Source of the DNA: Rhodobacter sp. SY28-1
GTDB taxonomy: Bacteria > Pseudomonadota > Alphaproteobacteria > Rhodobacterales > Rhodobacteraceae
NCBI RefSeq assembly: GCF_005222785.1
Contig: NZ_STGH01000001.1
Coordinates: forward strand, 310,001-374,000
Reading direction: 5' to 3'
Length of the DNA stretch: 64,000 nt
The position numbers and the translations under genes were made by a program. The notes beneath the pieces were generated by a model. That model ran no database searches, was not told the origin of the DNA, and was given only the letters and a program-made list of their open reading frames with translations. Below are positions 54,998 through 61,904 of the stretch, one piece after another; the first letter of the stretch is position 1, and each line of letters starts with the position of its first letter.

Positions 54998-55947
54998 TCG
55001 GGATCGCCGGGGCCGGAGCCTTCGGGACGGCGCTGGCCGTGGCATTAGCCAAGGCGGGCCGCGAGGTTCGGCTTTGGGCGCGGGATGCAGGCCAGGTTGA
55101 CGTGATGCGCCAGACGGCGCGGAACGATGCAGCCTTGCCGGGGGTCGCGTTGCCGAAAAACGTCTCTATTCATGCGGAAATCGGGGAAATTTGCGGTGGC
55201 GACGCGCTTCTGCTGGCCATGCCGATGCAGGCCCTTGGTGGGGCGCTCGATGGCTGGCCGCAGATCGACGGGCGGCAGCCGCTGGTTGCTTGCTGCAAGG
55301 GTGTGGACTTGACGACTCTGCGCGGGCCGGTGGCTGTGATCGAGGCACGACGGCCTGGGGTTCAGGCGGCGATCCTGACCGGCCCCAGTTTTGCCGCGGA
55401 TATTGCGCGGGGGCTTCCAACGGCTCTGACCCTCGCGACGAAGGATGGTGCGGCGCTGCAGGAGATGCTGTCGACGCCGACCTTGCGGATCTACAGGACC
55501 GACGACGTGATCGGCGCGGAACTTGGCGGGGCGTTGAAGAACGTCATCGCTATCGCAGCGGGCACAGTGATCGGCGCCGGACTCGGCGACAGCGCCCGGG
55601 CGGCGCTGATGACCAGGGGCTATGCCGAGATGGTGCGTCTGGCCGAAGCCCTGGGCGCGCGCGCCGAGACCTTGGCGGGGCTGTCGGGGCTGGGCGATCT
55701 GGTGCTGACCTGCACCTCCTCACAATCCCGCAACTTCCGCTTTGGCTGCGCGCTGGGTAAAGGCGAGGTCTTTGATCCCAAGGTGACGGTCGAGGGGGTT
55801 GCCACCGCGCGCGCCGCGGTGAAGCTGGCGGCGGGCTTGGGGATCGACATGCCGATTACGGGGATGGTGGACGCCCTTGCCAGTGGTCGGATCGCACTGA
55901 ATGATGCCATCGGCCAGCTGATGAGCCGGCCTCTGAAACAGGAATGA
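54994..55947 (+). CDS. gpsA: NAD(P)-dependent glycerol-3-phosphate dehydrogenase
   Basis: 317 residues; makes sn-glycerol 3-phosphate for phospholipids. N-terminal [38 protein letters not shown], the catalytic Lys in [21 protein letters not shown] and [20 protein letters not shown] are all present. Second gene of the tsaD-gpsA-yciI-EVE unit, each joined by a 4-bp overlap. Confidence 0.96.
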   Translation: MIGIAGAGAFGTALAVALAKAGREVRLWARDAGQVDVMRQTARNDAALPGVALPKNVSIHAEIGEICGGDALLLAMPMQALGGALDGWPQIDGRQPLVACCKGVDLTTLRGPVAVIEARRPGVQAAILTGPSFAADIARGLPTALTLATKDGAALQEMLSTPTLRIYRTDDVIGAELGGALKNVIAIAAGTVIGAGLGDSARAALMTRGYAEMVRLAEALGARAETLAGLSGLGDLVLTCTSSQSRNFRFGCALGKGEVFDPKVTVEGVATARAAVKLAAGLGIDMPITGMVDALASGRIALNDAIGQLMSRPLKQE

Positions 55948-56222
55948 CCATGCGCTATGCCCTGATCTGTATCGACAAGCCCAACGCCCTGCAGACCCGC
56001 ACCGACAATCGGGCCGCACATCTGGCGTATATACAGGAGACCGGTGTGGTCGAGCAGGCGGGCCCCTTCATCGATGCGGCGGGGCAGATGTGTGGCAGCC
56101 TGGTGATCCTGGGCGTGGCGTCGAAGGCCGAGGCGGATGCCTGGGCGGCGGGGGACCCCTACGCGAAGGCGGGGCTGTTCCAGTCGGTGATGGTGCAGGA
56201 ATGGAAGCGGGTGATCGGATGA
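55944..56222 (+). CDS. YciI-like protein
   Basis: 92 residues of the YCII/dimeric alpha-beta barrel family: YALICIDKPNALQTR, the His-Asp-type AHLAYIQETG, and GSLVILGVASKAEADAWAAGDPY. Family members are small dimeric proteins of mostly unknown catalysis. ATG 55944 (or 55950). Contains GTATATAC at 56027 (Ala-Tyr-Ile-Gln). Overlaps gpsA and the EVE gene. Confidence 0.85.
   Translation: MTMRYALICIDKPNALQTRTDNRAAHLAYIQETGVVEQAGPFIDAAGQMCGSLVILGVASKAEADAWAAGDPYAKAGLFQSVMVQEWKRVIG
56027..56034. repeat. Iterated palindrome GTATATAC in the yciI-like gene
   Basis: Exact copy read GCG TAT ATA CAG, the same Tyr-Ile-Gln codons as in the gntR and hydroxyproline epimerase genes. Confidence 0.8.
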
Positions 56223-56638
56223 GCTACTGGCTGTTCAAGTCCGAGCCCGATGTCTGGGGCTGGGACCACCAGGTCGCCAAGGGCGATGCGGGCGAGGAAT
56301 GGCACGGCGTGCGCAACTATCAGGCCCGCAACAACATGCGCGCTATGAAAGTCGGCGACCGCGGCTTCTTCTACCATTCGAACATCGGCAAGGAAATTGT
56401 TGGAATCGTTGAAGTCTGCCGGGAAAGCAGCCCTGACAGCACCACGGACGACCCGCGCTGGGACTGCGTCTGGATCAAAGCCGTCAAGCCGCTGAAGCGG
56501 GCAATAACCCTTGAGGAATGCAAGGTCACTCCCGGGCTGGAGCAGATGGTTCTGGTCAACAACACCCGGCTTTCAGTGCAGCCGGTGTCAGACAGCGAGT
56601 GGGAAATCATCTGCCGGCTGGGCGGGGTCGATCCCTGA
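56219..56638 (+). CDS. EVE domain protein
   Basis: 139 residues: MSYWLFKSEPDVWGWDHQ, WHGVRNYQARNNMRAMKVGD, FYHSNIGKEIVGIVEV are the PUA-like EVE fold that in related proteins recognises modified nucleic acid bases. Start MSYWLFKSEP (56219), overlapping the yciI-like stop. Family proteins occur both as housekeeping genes and in modification-dependent defence; here the context is housekeeping. Confidence 0.92.
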   Translation: MSYWLFKSEPDVWGWDHQVAKGDAGEEWHGVRNYQARNNMRAMKVGDRGFFYHSNIGKEIVGIVEVCRESSPDSTTDDPRWDCVWIKAVKPLKRAITLEECKVTPGLEQMVLVNNTRLSVQPVSDSEWEIICRLGGVDP

Positions 56639-56697
56639 TCGCGGCAATGGCCCGCGGGACCTTGGACCTGATGACCGGCGATTGCAGGCCGGGGTTT

Positions 56698-56712
56698 GAC
56701 AAACAGGTTGTC
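56698..56712. promoter_or_regulatory. Dyad GACAA-N5-TTGTC upstream of gntR
   Basis: Inverted repeat 45 bp upstream of the gntR start, resembling the TTTGTCGACAAA dyad upstream of the dapA-like gene. Possible GntR autoregulatory site. Confidence 0.5.
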
Positions 56713-56756
56713 ACACCCGGGGGGTCTTGTATTTGTTGTGTCGGCAAGGGGGCTGC

Positions 56757-57458
56757 ATGACCAGCATGGACGATCTTCAGGAACGCAAGCGTGGCACGGG
56801 TGCCAAGTTTGTCTACGACACGCTGCGGGACGAGATCCTGGATCTGGTGCTGATGCCTGGCACGCCGATTGACGAGGCCGGTCTGGCGGACCGTCTGGCG
56901 ATGTCGCGCACCCCGATCCGCGAGGCCCTGGTCCGGCTGGCGGCGGAAGGTCTGGTGACGCTGCTGCCGAATCGGTCCACGGTGGTCAGCCAGATCGACT
57001 TTCCGAACCTGCATCACTTCTTTGACGCCCTGACCCTGATGTACCGCATGACGACCCGTCTGGCGGCGCAGTTCCACGATGACGCCGATCTGGCAACCAT
57101 TCGGAAGCAGCAGGAAGCCTTTGCCCGGGCAGTGGTGGCGGGCAACACGGCGGGGATGATCCTGCTGAACCGGGATTTCCACGTCGCGATCGCCGAGGCG
57201 GGGCGCAACCCCTACTACATCCAGCTGTTCTCGCGCCTGCTGGACGAGGGCCGCCGGATCCTGCGGCTGTACTACTACCCAACCTTCGAGCCGCGCCTGC
57301 CGCATCCGTATATACAAGAGCACGAGGAAATCATCGCCGCGATTGCGGCGCGGGATGTGGAACGGTGTGACCAGCTTGCTAAGGATCATGCCGACAAGAT
57401 CGTCAAGCAGATCCAGAACATGATGTCGCGCGATCTGCGGCGACGGGTCACGCTCTGA
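56757..57458 (+). CDS. GntR/FCD-family regulator of the hydroxyproline operon
   Basis: 233 residues. N-terminal winged HTH (GLADRLAMSRTPIREALVRLAAEGLV, about 42-67) and a C-terminal FCD ligand domain with conserved Asp/His metal sites (NRDFHVAIAEAGRN, HEEIIAAI). Start MTSMDDLQER (56757). Located directly before catabolic genes for hydroxyproline; probably a substrate-relieved repressor. Contains GTATATAC (57308). Confidence 0.88.
   Translation: MTSMDDLQERKRGTGAKFVYDTLRDEILDLVLMPGTPIDEAGLADRLAMSRTPIREALVRLAAEGLVTLLPNRSTVVSQIDFPNLHHFFDALTLMYRMTTRLAAQFHDDADLATIRKQQEAFARAVVAGNTAGMILLNRDFHVAIAEAGRNPYYIQLFSRLLDEGRRILRLYYYPTFEPRLPHPYIQEHEEIIAAIAARDVERCDQLAKDHADKIVKQIQNMMSRDLRRRVTL
57308..57315. repeat. 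Iterated palindrome GTATATAC in gntR
   Basis: Exact copy read CCG TAT ATA CAA (Pro-Tyr-Ile-Gln). Confidence 0.8.
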
Positions 57459-57467
57459 TCCGAGATT

Positions 57468-57497
57468 TTTGTCGACAAACTAAATACAAGCTGTATT
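57468..57497. promoter_or_regulatory. GntR operator candidates before the dapA-like gene
   Basis: TTTGTCGACAAA (57468-57479) is a perfect 12-bp palindrome and AATACA-AGC-TGTATT (57483-57497) a second dyad. They lie in the 86-bp spacer between gntR and the first catabolic gene, where an FCD-family GntR protein would be expected to bind. Confidence 0.65.
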
Positions 57498-57544
57498 CTG
57501 ACTGCATCCCACACAGACTCGCTTGGCCTTGAAAGGACCGGACC

Positions 57545-58504
57545 ATGAAATCGGATATCTTCTCGGGCACGATCCCGGCGCTGATGACACCGTGCAAGGC
57601 GGACCGCTCGCCAGACTTCGACACGCTGGTTGCCAAGGCGAAGGAACTGATCGGCCTTGGCATGTCTGCAGTCGTCTATTGCGGGTCGATGGGGGATTGG
57701 CCGCTTCTGACCACCGAACAGCGGATGGAGGGGGTGGAGCGGCTGGTGAAGGCCGGGATCAAGGTCGTTGTCGGGACGGGCGCTGTAAATACAGCGACCT
57801 CTGCCGCCATCGCCGCGCATGCCGAGAAAGTGGGGGCACATGGTCTGATGGTCATCCCCCGCCTGCTATCGCGCGGCACGGTGGTCGCGACCCAGCGGCT
57901 GCATTTCAAGGCGGTGCTGTCGGCAGCGCCGAGCCTGCCAGCAGTGATCTACAACAGCCCCTACTACGGCTATTCGACCAAGGCCGACCTCTTCTTCCAG
58001 ATCCGGGCGGAGCATCCGAATCTGGTCGGGTTCAAGGAATTCGGCGGCTATGACGACCTGTCCTATGCGGCCAACGCGATCACCGGGGCCTCGCCAGACC
58101 TCAAGCTGATGATCGGTGTAGATACAGCGGTCTACCACGGCTATGTCAACTGCAACGCCGACGGCGCGATCACCGGGATTGGGAACGTCCTGCCGCGCGA
58201 GGTGCTGCATCTGGTCTCGCTGTGCAAGGCGGCACAGAAGGGCGATGCCGAGGCGCGGCGGCTGGCCTATGAACTGGACCAGGCGATGCAGGTCCTGTCG
58301 GAAGTCGACGCGGGCCCGGATTTGGTCTTGTTCTTCAAGCACATGATGGTCTTGCGCGGCGAGGCGGCGTATACACACCACTTCAACGAGGGCGATGAGC
58401 TGTCGGCCAGCCAGAAGGGTTTTATCGAGGCGCAGCTGCGCATGTTCGACGCCTGGTATGCCGATTGGTCCAAGCAACCCGAGGCCCGGAAGTACGCCGC
58501 CTGA
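57545..58504 (+). CDS. DapA-superfamily lyase/deaminase, probable 1-pyrroline-4-hydroxy-2-carboxylate deaminase
   Basis: 319-residue (beta/alpha)8 protein of the dihydrodipicolinate synthase superfamily. YNSPYYGY carries the catalytic Tyr and LVGFKEFGG the Schiff-base Lys. The usual GTTGE loop is GSMGD, which argues against true DapA. Together with the downstream oxidase and epimerase it fits the deaminase step of the D-hydroxyproline route. GTAAATAC (57785) and GTAGATAC (58118) lie within it. Confidence 0.78.
   Translation: MKSDIFSGTIPALMTPCKADRSPDFDTLVAKAKELIGLGMSAVVYCGSMGDWPLLTTEQRMEGVERLVKAGIKVVVGTGAVNTATSAAIAAHAEKVGAHGLMVIPRLLSRGTVVATQRLHFKAVLSAAPSLPAVIYNSPYYGYSTKADLFFQIRAEHPNLVGFKEFGGYDDLSYAANAITGASPDLKLMIGVDTAVYHGYVNCNADGAITGIGNVLPREVLHLVSLCKAAQKGDAEARRLAYELDQAMQVLSEVDAGPDLVLFFKHMMVLRGEAAYTHHFNEGDELSASQKGFIEAQLRMFDAWYADWSKQPEARKYAA
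57781..57796. repeat. CGCTGTA-AA-TACAGCG dyad (GTAAATAC variant) in the dapA-like gene
   Basis: 7-bp perfect arms around AA; the core is GTA-AA-TAC, read GCT GTA AAT ACA GCG (Ala-Val-Asn-Thr-Ala). Confidence 0.65.
58118..58125. repeat. GTAGATAC variant in the dapA-like gene
   Basis: Read GTA GAT ACA (Val-Asp-Thr). GTATACAC, a further relative, lies at 58369. Confidence 0.6.
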
Positions 58505-58505
58505 C

Positions 58506-59738
58506 ATGACCGAAGTCACCGTCATCGGGGCCGGGGTCATCGGCCTCTCTGCTGCCCTGATGGCGCAGGCGCGGGGGCTGTCAGTCACCGTGATTGACCG
58601 GGAAGGCCCCGCAGCGGGGGCATCGACCGGAAACGCCGGTGCTTTCGCCTTCACCGATATCCTGCCGCTGGCCTCTCCCGGCATCCTGCGGAAGGCGCCG
58701 AAGTGGTTGCTGGACCCCCTTGGCCCGCTGACCATTCCGCCAGCCTATGCGCTGCAGATCACCCCCTGGCTGTACCGGTTCTGGCGGGCCTGTTCGCCGC
58801 GTGCGGTTGCGGCCTCGACCGCGGCCCAGACCTCGATGATGGAGCTGTCCAGGGCCGAGTTAGAGCCATTTCTGGCCGCGACCGGCACGTTGGGGATGCT
58901 GATGAAATACGGCAACCTGCAGGTCTACGAGACCGAGGCCGAGTTCCGCGCCGCACTGCCGGGGTGGGAGGCGCGAACCGAGCACGGGATCGAGTTCCGC
59001 CACATGACCGCCGAGGAGATGGCCGAGTTGCAGCCCGGCCTTTCCCCCCGTTTCACCCGCGGCACCTTCACCCCCGGCTGGTGGTCCATCGCCGACCCGA
59101 AGGACTATGTGCTGGCGCTGGCCGAGCGGTTCCAGGCCGAGGGCGGGACGATCCTGCGGGCCGAAGTCACCGGGCTGAAGCCGCAAGACAGTGGCGTGTC
59201 CATACAGACGAAATCCGCGCCGTTGTCCGCTGACAAGGTGGTCCTTGCGGCCGGAGCCTTCTCCCACCGGATTGCAGCGACGCTGGGGGAGCGGATCCCG
59301 CTGGAAACCGAGCGCGGCTACAACACAACGCTTCCGGCAGACGCGCTGGACCTGCGTTGTCAGGTCACTTTCGGGGGGCATGGCTTCGTCGTTTCGCGCC
59401 TGACGACCGGAGTTCGCGTCGGCGGTGCAGTGGAACTGGGAGGCCTATCCCTGCCGCCGAACTACAAGCGGTCCGAAGCGATGTTGCGGAAAGCGAAGAC
59501 TTTCTTCCCGACGCTGAAAACGGAGGGTGGCAAGCAGTGGATGGGGTTTCGGCCTTCGTTGCCCGACAGTCTGCCGGCCATCGGGCGGTCCAAGGCCTCA
59601 CCGCATGTTGTATATGCCTTCGGTCACGGTCATCTTGGCCTGACCCAAAGTGCGGGGACAGCGCGGCTCGTGGCGGATTTGTTGACCGACGCCAGACCCC
59701 CGCTGAACCTGACTCCCTTCTCTCCCCAAAGGTTCTGA
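58506..59738 (+). CDS. FAD-dependent D-amino-acid-type oxidoreductase, probable D-hydroxyproline oxidase/dehydrogenase
   Basis: 410-residue DadA/DAO-family flavoprotein: VIGAGVIGLSAALMAQARG at residues 5-23, RGTFTPGWWSIADPKDYVLAL, and C-terminal MGFRPSLPDSLPAIGRS with FGHGHLGLTQSAGTARLVADL. In hydroxyproline clusters this enzyme oxidises cis-4-hydroxy-D-proline to the pyrroline carboxylate used by the DapA-like deaminase. ATG 58506 is 1 bp after the previous stop. The next gene starts after its stop with no spacer. Confidence 0.8.
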   Translation: MTEVTVIGAGVIGLSAALMAQARGLSVTVIDREGPAAGASTGNAGAFAFTDILPLASPGILRKAPKWLLDPLGPLTIPPAYALQITPWLYRFWRACSPRAVAASTAAQTSMMELSRAELEPFLAATGTLGMLMKYGNLQVYETEAEFRAALPGWEARTEHGIEFRHMTAEEMAELQPGLSPRFTRGTFTPGWWSIADPKDYVLALAERFQAEGGTILRAEVTGLKPQDSGVSIQTKSAPLSADKVVLAAGAFSHRIAATLGERIPLETERGYNTTLPADALDLRCQVTFGGHGFVVSRLTTGVRVGGAVELGGLSLPPNYKRSEAMLRKAKTFFPTLKTEGGKQWMGFRPSLPDSLPAIGRSKASPHVVYAFGHGHLGLTQSAGTARLVADLLTDARPPLNLTPFSPQRF

Positions 59739-59739
59739 C

Positions 59740-60741
59740 ATGGCCGTATATACGTTCTCTTGCTTCGATGGGCACACCTGCGGCAACCCGGTGCGGCTGG
59801 TGTCGGGCGGAGGTCCCCGGTTGGAGGGCGCGACGATGCTGGAGCGCCGGGCCCATTTTCTGAAGGATTACGACTGGATACGGACTGGCTTGATGTTCGA
59901 ACCGCGCGGGCATGACATGATGTCGGGGTCGATCCTCTACCCGCCGACCCGGGCCGATTGCGACGTTGGAGTGCTGTTCATCGAGACTTCCGGCTGCCTG
60001 CCGATGTGCGGGCATGGGCTGATCGGGACGGTGACGATGGGGCTGGAGAATGGGCTGATTGCTCCGCGCGAACCGGGGAGGTTGGCGGTGGATGCTCCAG
60101 CTGGACGCGTCGAGGTTTCGTATATACAGGACGGGCGGTTTGTCGAGGAAGTGCGGCTGACCAATGTGCCGGGTTTCCTTTATGCAGAAGGACTTACGGC
60201 GGAAGTTGAGGGTTTGGGCGAGGTCGTGGTGGACGTGGCCTATGGCGGAAATTTCTACGCGATTGTGGAGCCGCAGAAGGCCTTCCGCGACATGGCGGAC
60301 CATACGGCGGGGGAGCTGGTGGGGTGGTCGCCGAAGCTGCGGGCGGCGCTGAATGCGAAGTATGAGTTCGTACATCCCGAGCATCCGGCGATCCAGGGGC
60401 TGAGCCATATCCTATGGACGGGCAAGCCGACGGTGCCGGGGGCGCATGCCCGTAACGCTGTGTTTTATGGGGAAAAAGCGATTGATCGCAGCCCTTGCGG
60501 GACGGGGACCTCGGCCCGGATGGCGCAGCTGGCGGCGAAGGGGAAGCTGGCCGTGGGGGACGAGTTCCACCATGAGAGCATCATCGGATCGATCTTCAAG
60601 GGACGGGTCGAGGCTGCTGTCACGGTTGCTGGGAGGGAAGCGATTGTGCCCTCCATCGCCGGGTGGGCGCGGCAGACCGGGATCAACACGATCTTCATCG
60701 ACGACCGCGATCCGTTTGCGCATGGGTTCGTGGTGAAGTAG
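59740..60741 (+). CDS. 4-hydroxyproline 2-epimerase (proline racemase family)
   Basis: 333 residues. Both catalytic cysteines are present (CLPMCGHGLIGTV near 86-98; DRSPCGTGTSARMA near 249-262), so it is a two-base epimerase/racemase and not the Cys-to-Thr trans-3-hydroxyproline dehydratase. The flanking oxidase and deaminase genes favour trans-4-hydroxy-L-proline as substrate over proline. Two exact GTATATAC copies lie in its 5' third (59746, 60120). Confidence 0.87.
   Translation: MAVYTFSCFDGHTCGNPVRLVSGGGPRLEGATMLERRAHFLKDYDWIRTGLMFEPRGHDMMSGSILYPPTRADCDVGVLFIETSGCLPMCGHGLIGTVTMGLENGLIAPREPGRLAVDAPAGRVEVSYIQDGRFVEEVRLTNVPGFLYAEGLTAEVEGLGEVVVDVAYGGNFYAIVEPQKAFRDMADHTAGELVGWSPKLRAALNAKYEFVHPEHPAIQGLSHILWTGKPTVPGAHARNAVFYGEKAIDRSPCGTGTSARMAQLAAKGKLAVGDEFHHESIIGSIFKGRVEAAVTVAGREAIVPSIAGWARQTGINTIFIDDRDPFAHGFVVK
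59746..59753. repeat. Iterated palindrome GTATATAC at the epimerase N-terminus
   Basis: Exact copy in codons 3-5, GTA TAT ACG (Val-Tyr-Thr). The near-match GTATATGC lies 130 bp upstream at 59610. Confidence 0.8.
60120..60127. repeat. Iterated palindrome GTATATAC in the epimerase gene
   Basis: Exact copy read TCG TAT ATA CAG (Ser-Tyr-Ile-Gln). Confidence 0.8.
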
Positions 60742-61100
60742 GCGCTGGCCCGGCGTTCGCGGTGTTAGATCAAGGGGTTGGCTGTAGATTCGGCGGCTAC
60801 TTTGCGTCTACATCGCGTCTATAGTCCATGCATACGCGCTTATGCACGGGGGGTCGTTAACCATCCGTCGCGAATTGGGGCTGGCGGGGTGCCCCCCACC
60901 CCCGGCCCCTCCCCACGTTGGGGGAGGGGAGGCGCTTGGGGCTTCTGGTGTTTGGGGGTGGTTAGGGGAGTGCCTGGGGTGGGCGGCGGATGCCTCCGGC
61001 ATGGATATTTGGGGACAGATGAATGGTATGGGGATTCGGAGGGCCGCCGGGCGTTGGTGTGCTAGGGTGAGGCGGTGCCGTTGAGGTTGGGTGATTTCCG
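60742..61100. other. Gene-free intergenic region with GC hairpin and interspersed repeat
   Basis: 359 bp. It contains a TTAACCAT CtrA-like half-site at about 60855, the hairpin CCCCTCCCC / GGGGAGGGG (60906-60929), and near 60985-61027 a diverged copy of the GGATATTT repeat (CCTCCGGCATGGATATTTGGGG). Short reading frames through it are proline/glycine strings from the repeats. No gene supported. Confidence 0.6.
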
Positions 61101-61793
61101 ATGAAGAAGATTCTTGTCAGGGTCGCCTTGGTTGCACTGGCATTTCTGGCGCTTCGTGGATGCTTTGGCACAAGCTGGAACCAGCGGCTGACCCTAGTGA
61201 TCGAGACGCCTCAGGGCGAGGTGAGCGGGTCGTCGGTGACCAAAGTCTCATTTTCTCCAAGAAACAAGATCATCCTGCGCGATCTTGATAGTTCGACACT
61301 GAGGTTGAGAGGAGAGGCGGCGATGGTCGAGGTTCTCCCCGGCCGTTGGCTCTTTGCGCTTCTGCCGGATCAGGAACGTCTGCTCTACAGCTATGTGAGC
61401 GACCAACAAGCGGACGGACACATCGGGTTGGAGGAGGCAATCCCAGTGATCCAAGACCAGACTGACCCACTTACACTCGACCCGAACTCCAGGAGTAGCC
61501 TCGATTTCGCTACCCGCTACCCGATCCTGGTGACCTTCGACGACATCACGAAACCCGAGACGGTGCGACAAGTAGACCCAAAGAACCTTGCGGCGGTGTT
61601 TGGTGAGGGGGTTCGGTTGAAGGCGGTGAAGCTGGAGATCACGGAGGAAGCGGTGACAGAGGGGAGGGTTGAGGGGGTGTTGGGGTGGTTGGGACCATAT
61701 CCAGAACCACACCTGATTCCAGGCGATGGGCGCTCATCGGCGGCCCCATTTGGAATGACGGTGAGCCACGGTGACTTCATCCGACGACCATAG
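61101..61793 (+). CDS. Hypothetical exported or membrane-anchored protein
   Basis: 230 residues. An N-terminal signal/anchor (MKKILVRVALVALAFLALRG, then Cys21 in RGCFG) could be a poor lipobox because Arg sits at -2. The rest is beta-rich with NQRLTLVIETPQGEVSGSSV and TRYPILVTFDDITKPETVRQ, plus a C-terminal GWLGPYPEP. Base composition is clearly lower in GC than neighbouring genes. No family recognised; an inverted repeat follows the stop. Confidence 0.6.
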   Translation: MKKILVRVALVALAFLALRGCFGTSWNQRLTLVIETPQGEVSGSSVTKVSFSPRNKIILRDLDSSTLRLRGEAAMVEVLPGRWLFALLPDQERLLYSYVSDQQADGHIGLEEAIPVIQDQTDPLTLDPNSRSSLDFATRYPILVTFDDITKPETVRQVDPKNLAAVFGEGVRLKAVKLEITEEAVTEGRVEGVLGWLGPYPEPHLIPGDGRSSAAPFGMTVSHGDFIRRP

Positions 61794-61799
61794 TGCGAT

Positions 61800-61870
61800 C
61801 CTGTCATCCCCGCGAAGGCGGGGATCCATGTGTCCGGCCTGTGGTTCCCCGCCTTCGCGGGGATGACAGG
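61800..61870. repeat. 25-bp perfect inverted repeat with 21-nt spacer
   Basis: Arms at 61800-61824 and 61846-61870 are exact reverse complements, each itself containing a CCCCGC-GAAG-GCGGGG hairpin. This CTGTCATCCCCGCGAAGG-type element is a familiar extragenic repeat in alphaproteobacteria. Here it separates the hypothetical gene from uvrC and can serve as a bidirectional terminator. Confidence 0.85.
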
Positions 61871-61879
61871 GTGGAAAGA

Positions 61880-61901
61880 GTCGGGGTGAACCCCGACCTA
61901 C
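61880..61901 (-). repeat. GTAGGTCGGG-type hairpin repeat at the 3' end of uvrC (copy 2)
   Basis: On the minus strand GTAGGTCGGGGTTCACCC continues into CCGAC: 8-bp arms and a 2-nt loop, same architecture and orientation as the copy abutting hslU at 10932-10952. It begins 3 bp after the uvrC stop. Confidence 0.7.
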
Positions 61902-61904
61902 GGG

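Noticed and set aside
4735-60127. GTATATAC as LexA or PpsR binding sites
   Set aside because: Alphaproteobacterial LexA uses GTTC-N7-GTTC and PpsR/CrtJ uses TGT-N12-ACA; the sites are shorter and mostly inside genes, not promoters.
4735-60127. GTATATAC explained by a conserved protein motif
   Set aside because: The host proteins are unrelated and the palindrome is read in all three codon phases, giving Tyr-Ile, Ile-Tyr or Val-Tyr-Thr.
59740-60741. trans-3-hydroxyproline dehydratase
   Set aside because: That activity goes with replacement of the second catalytic Cys; both Cys are present here.
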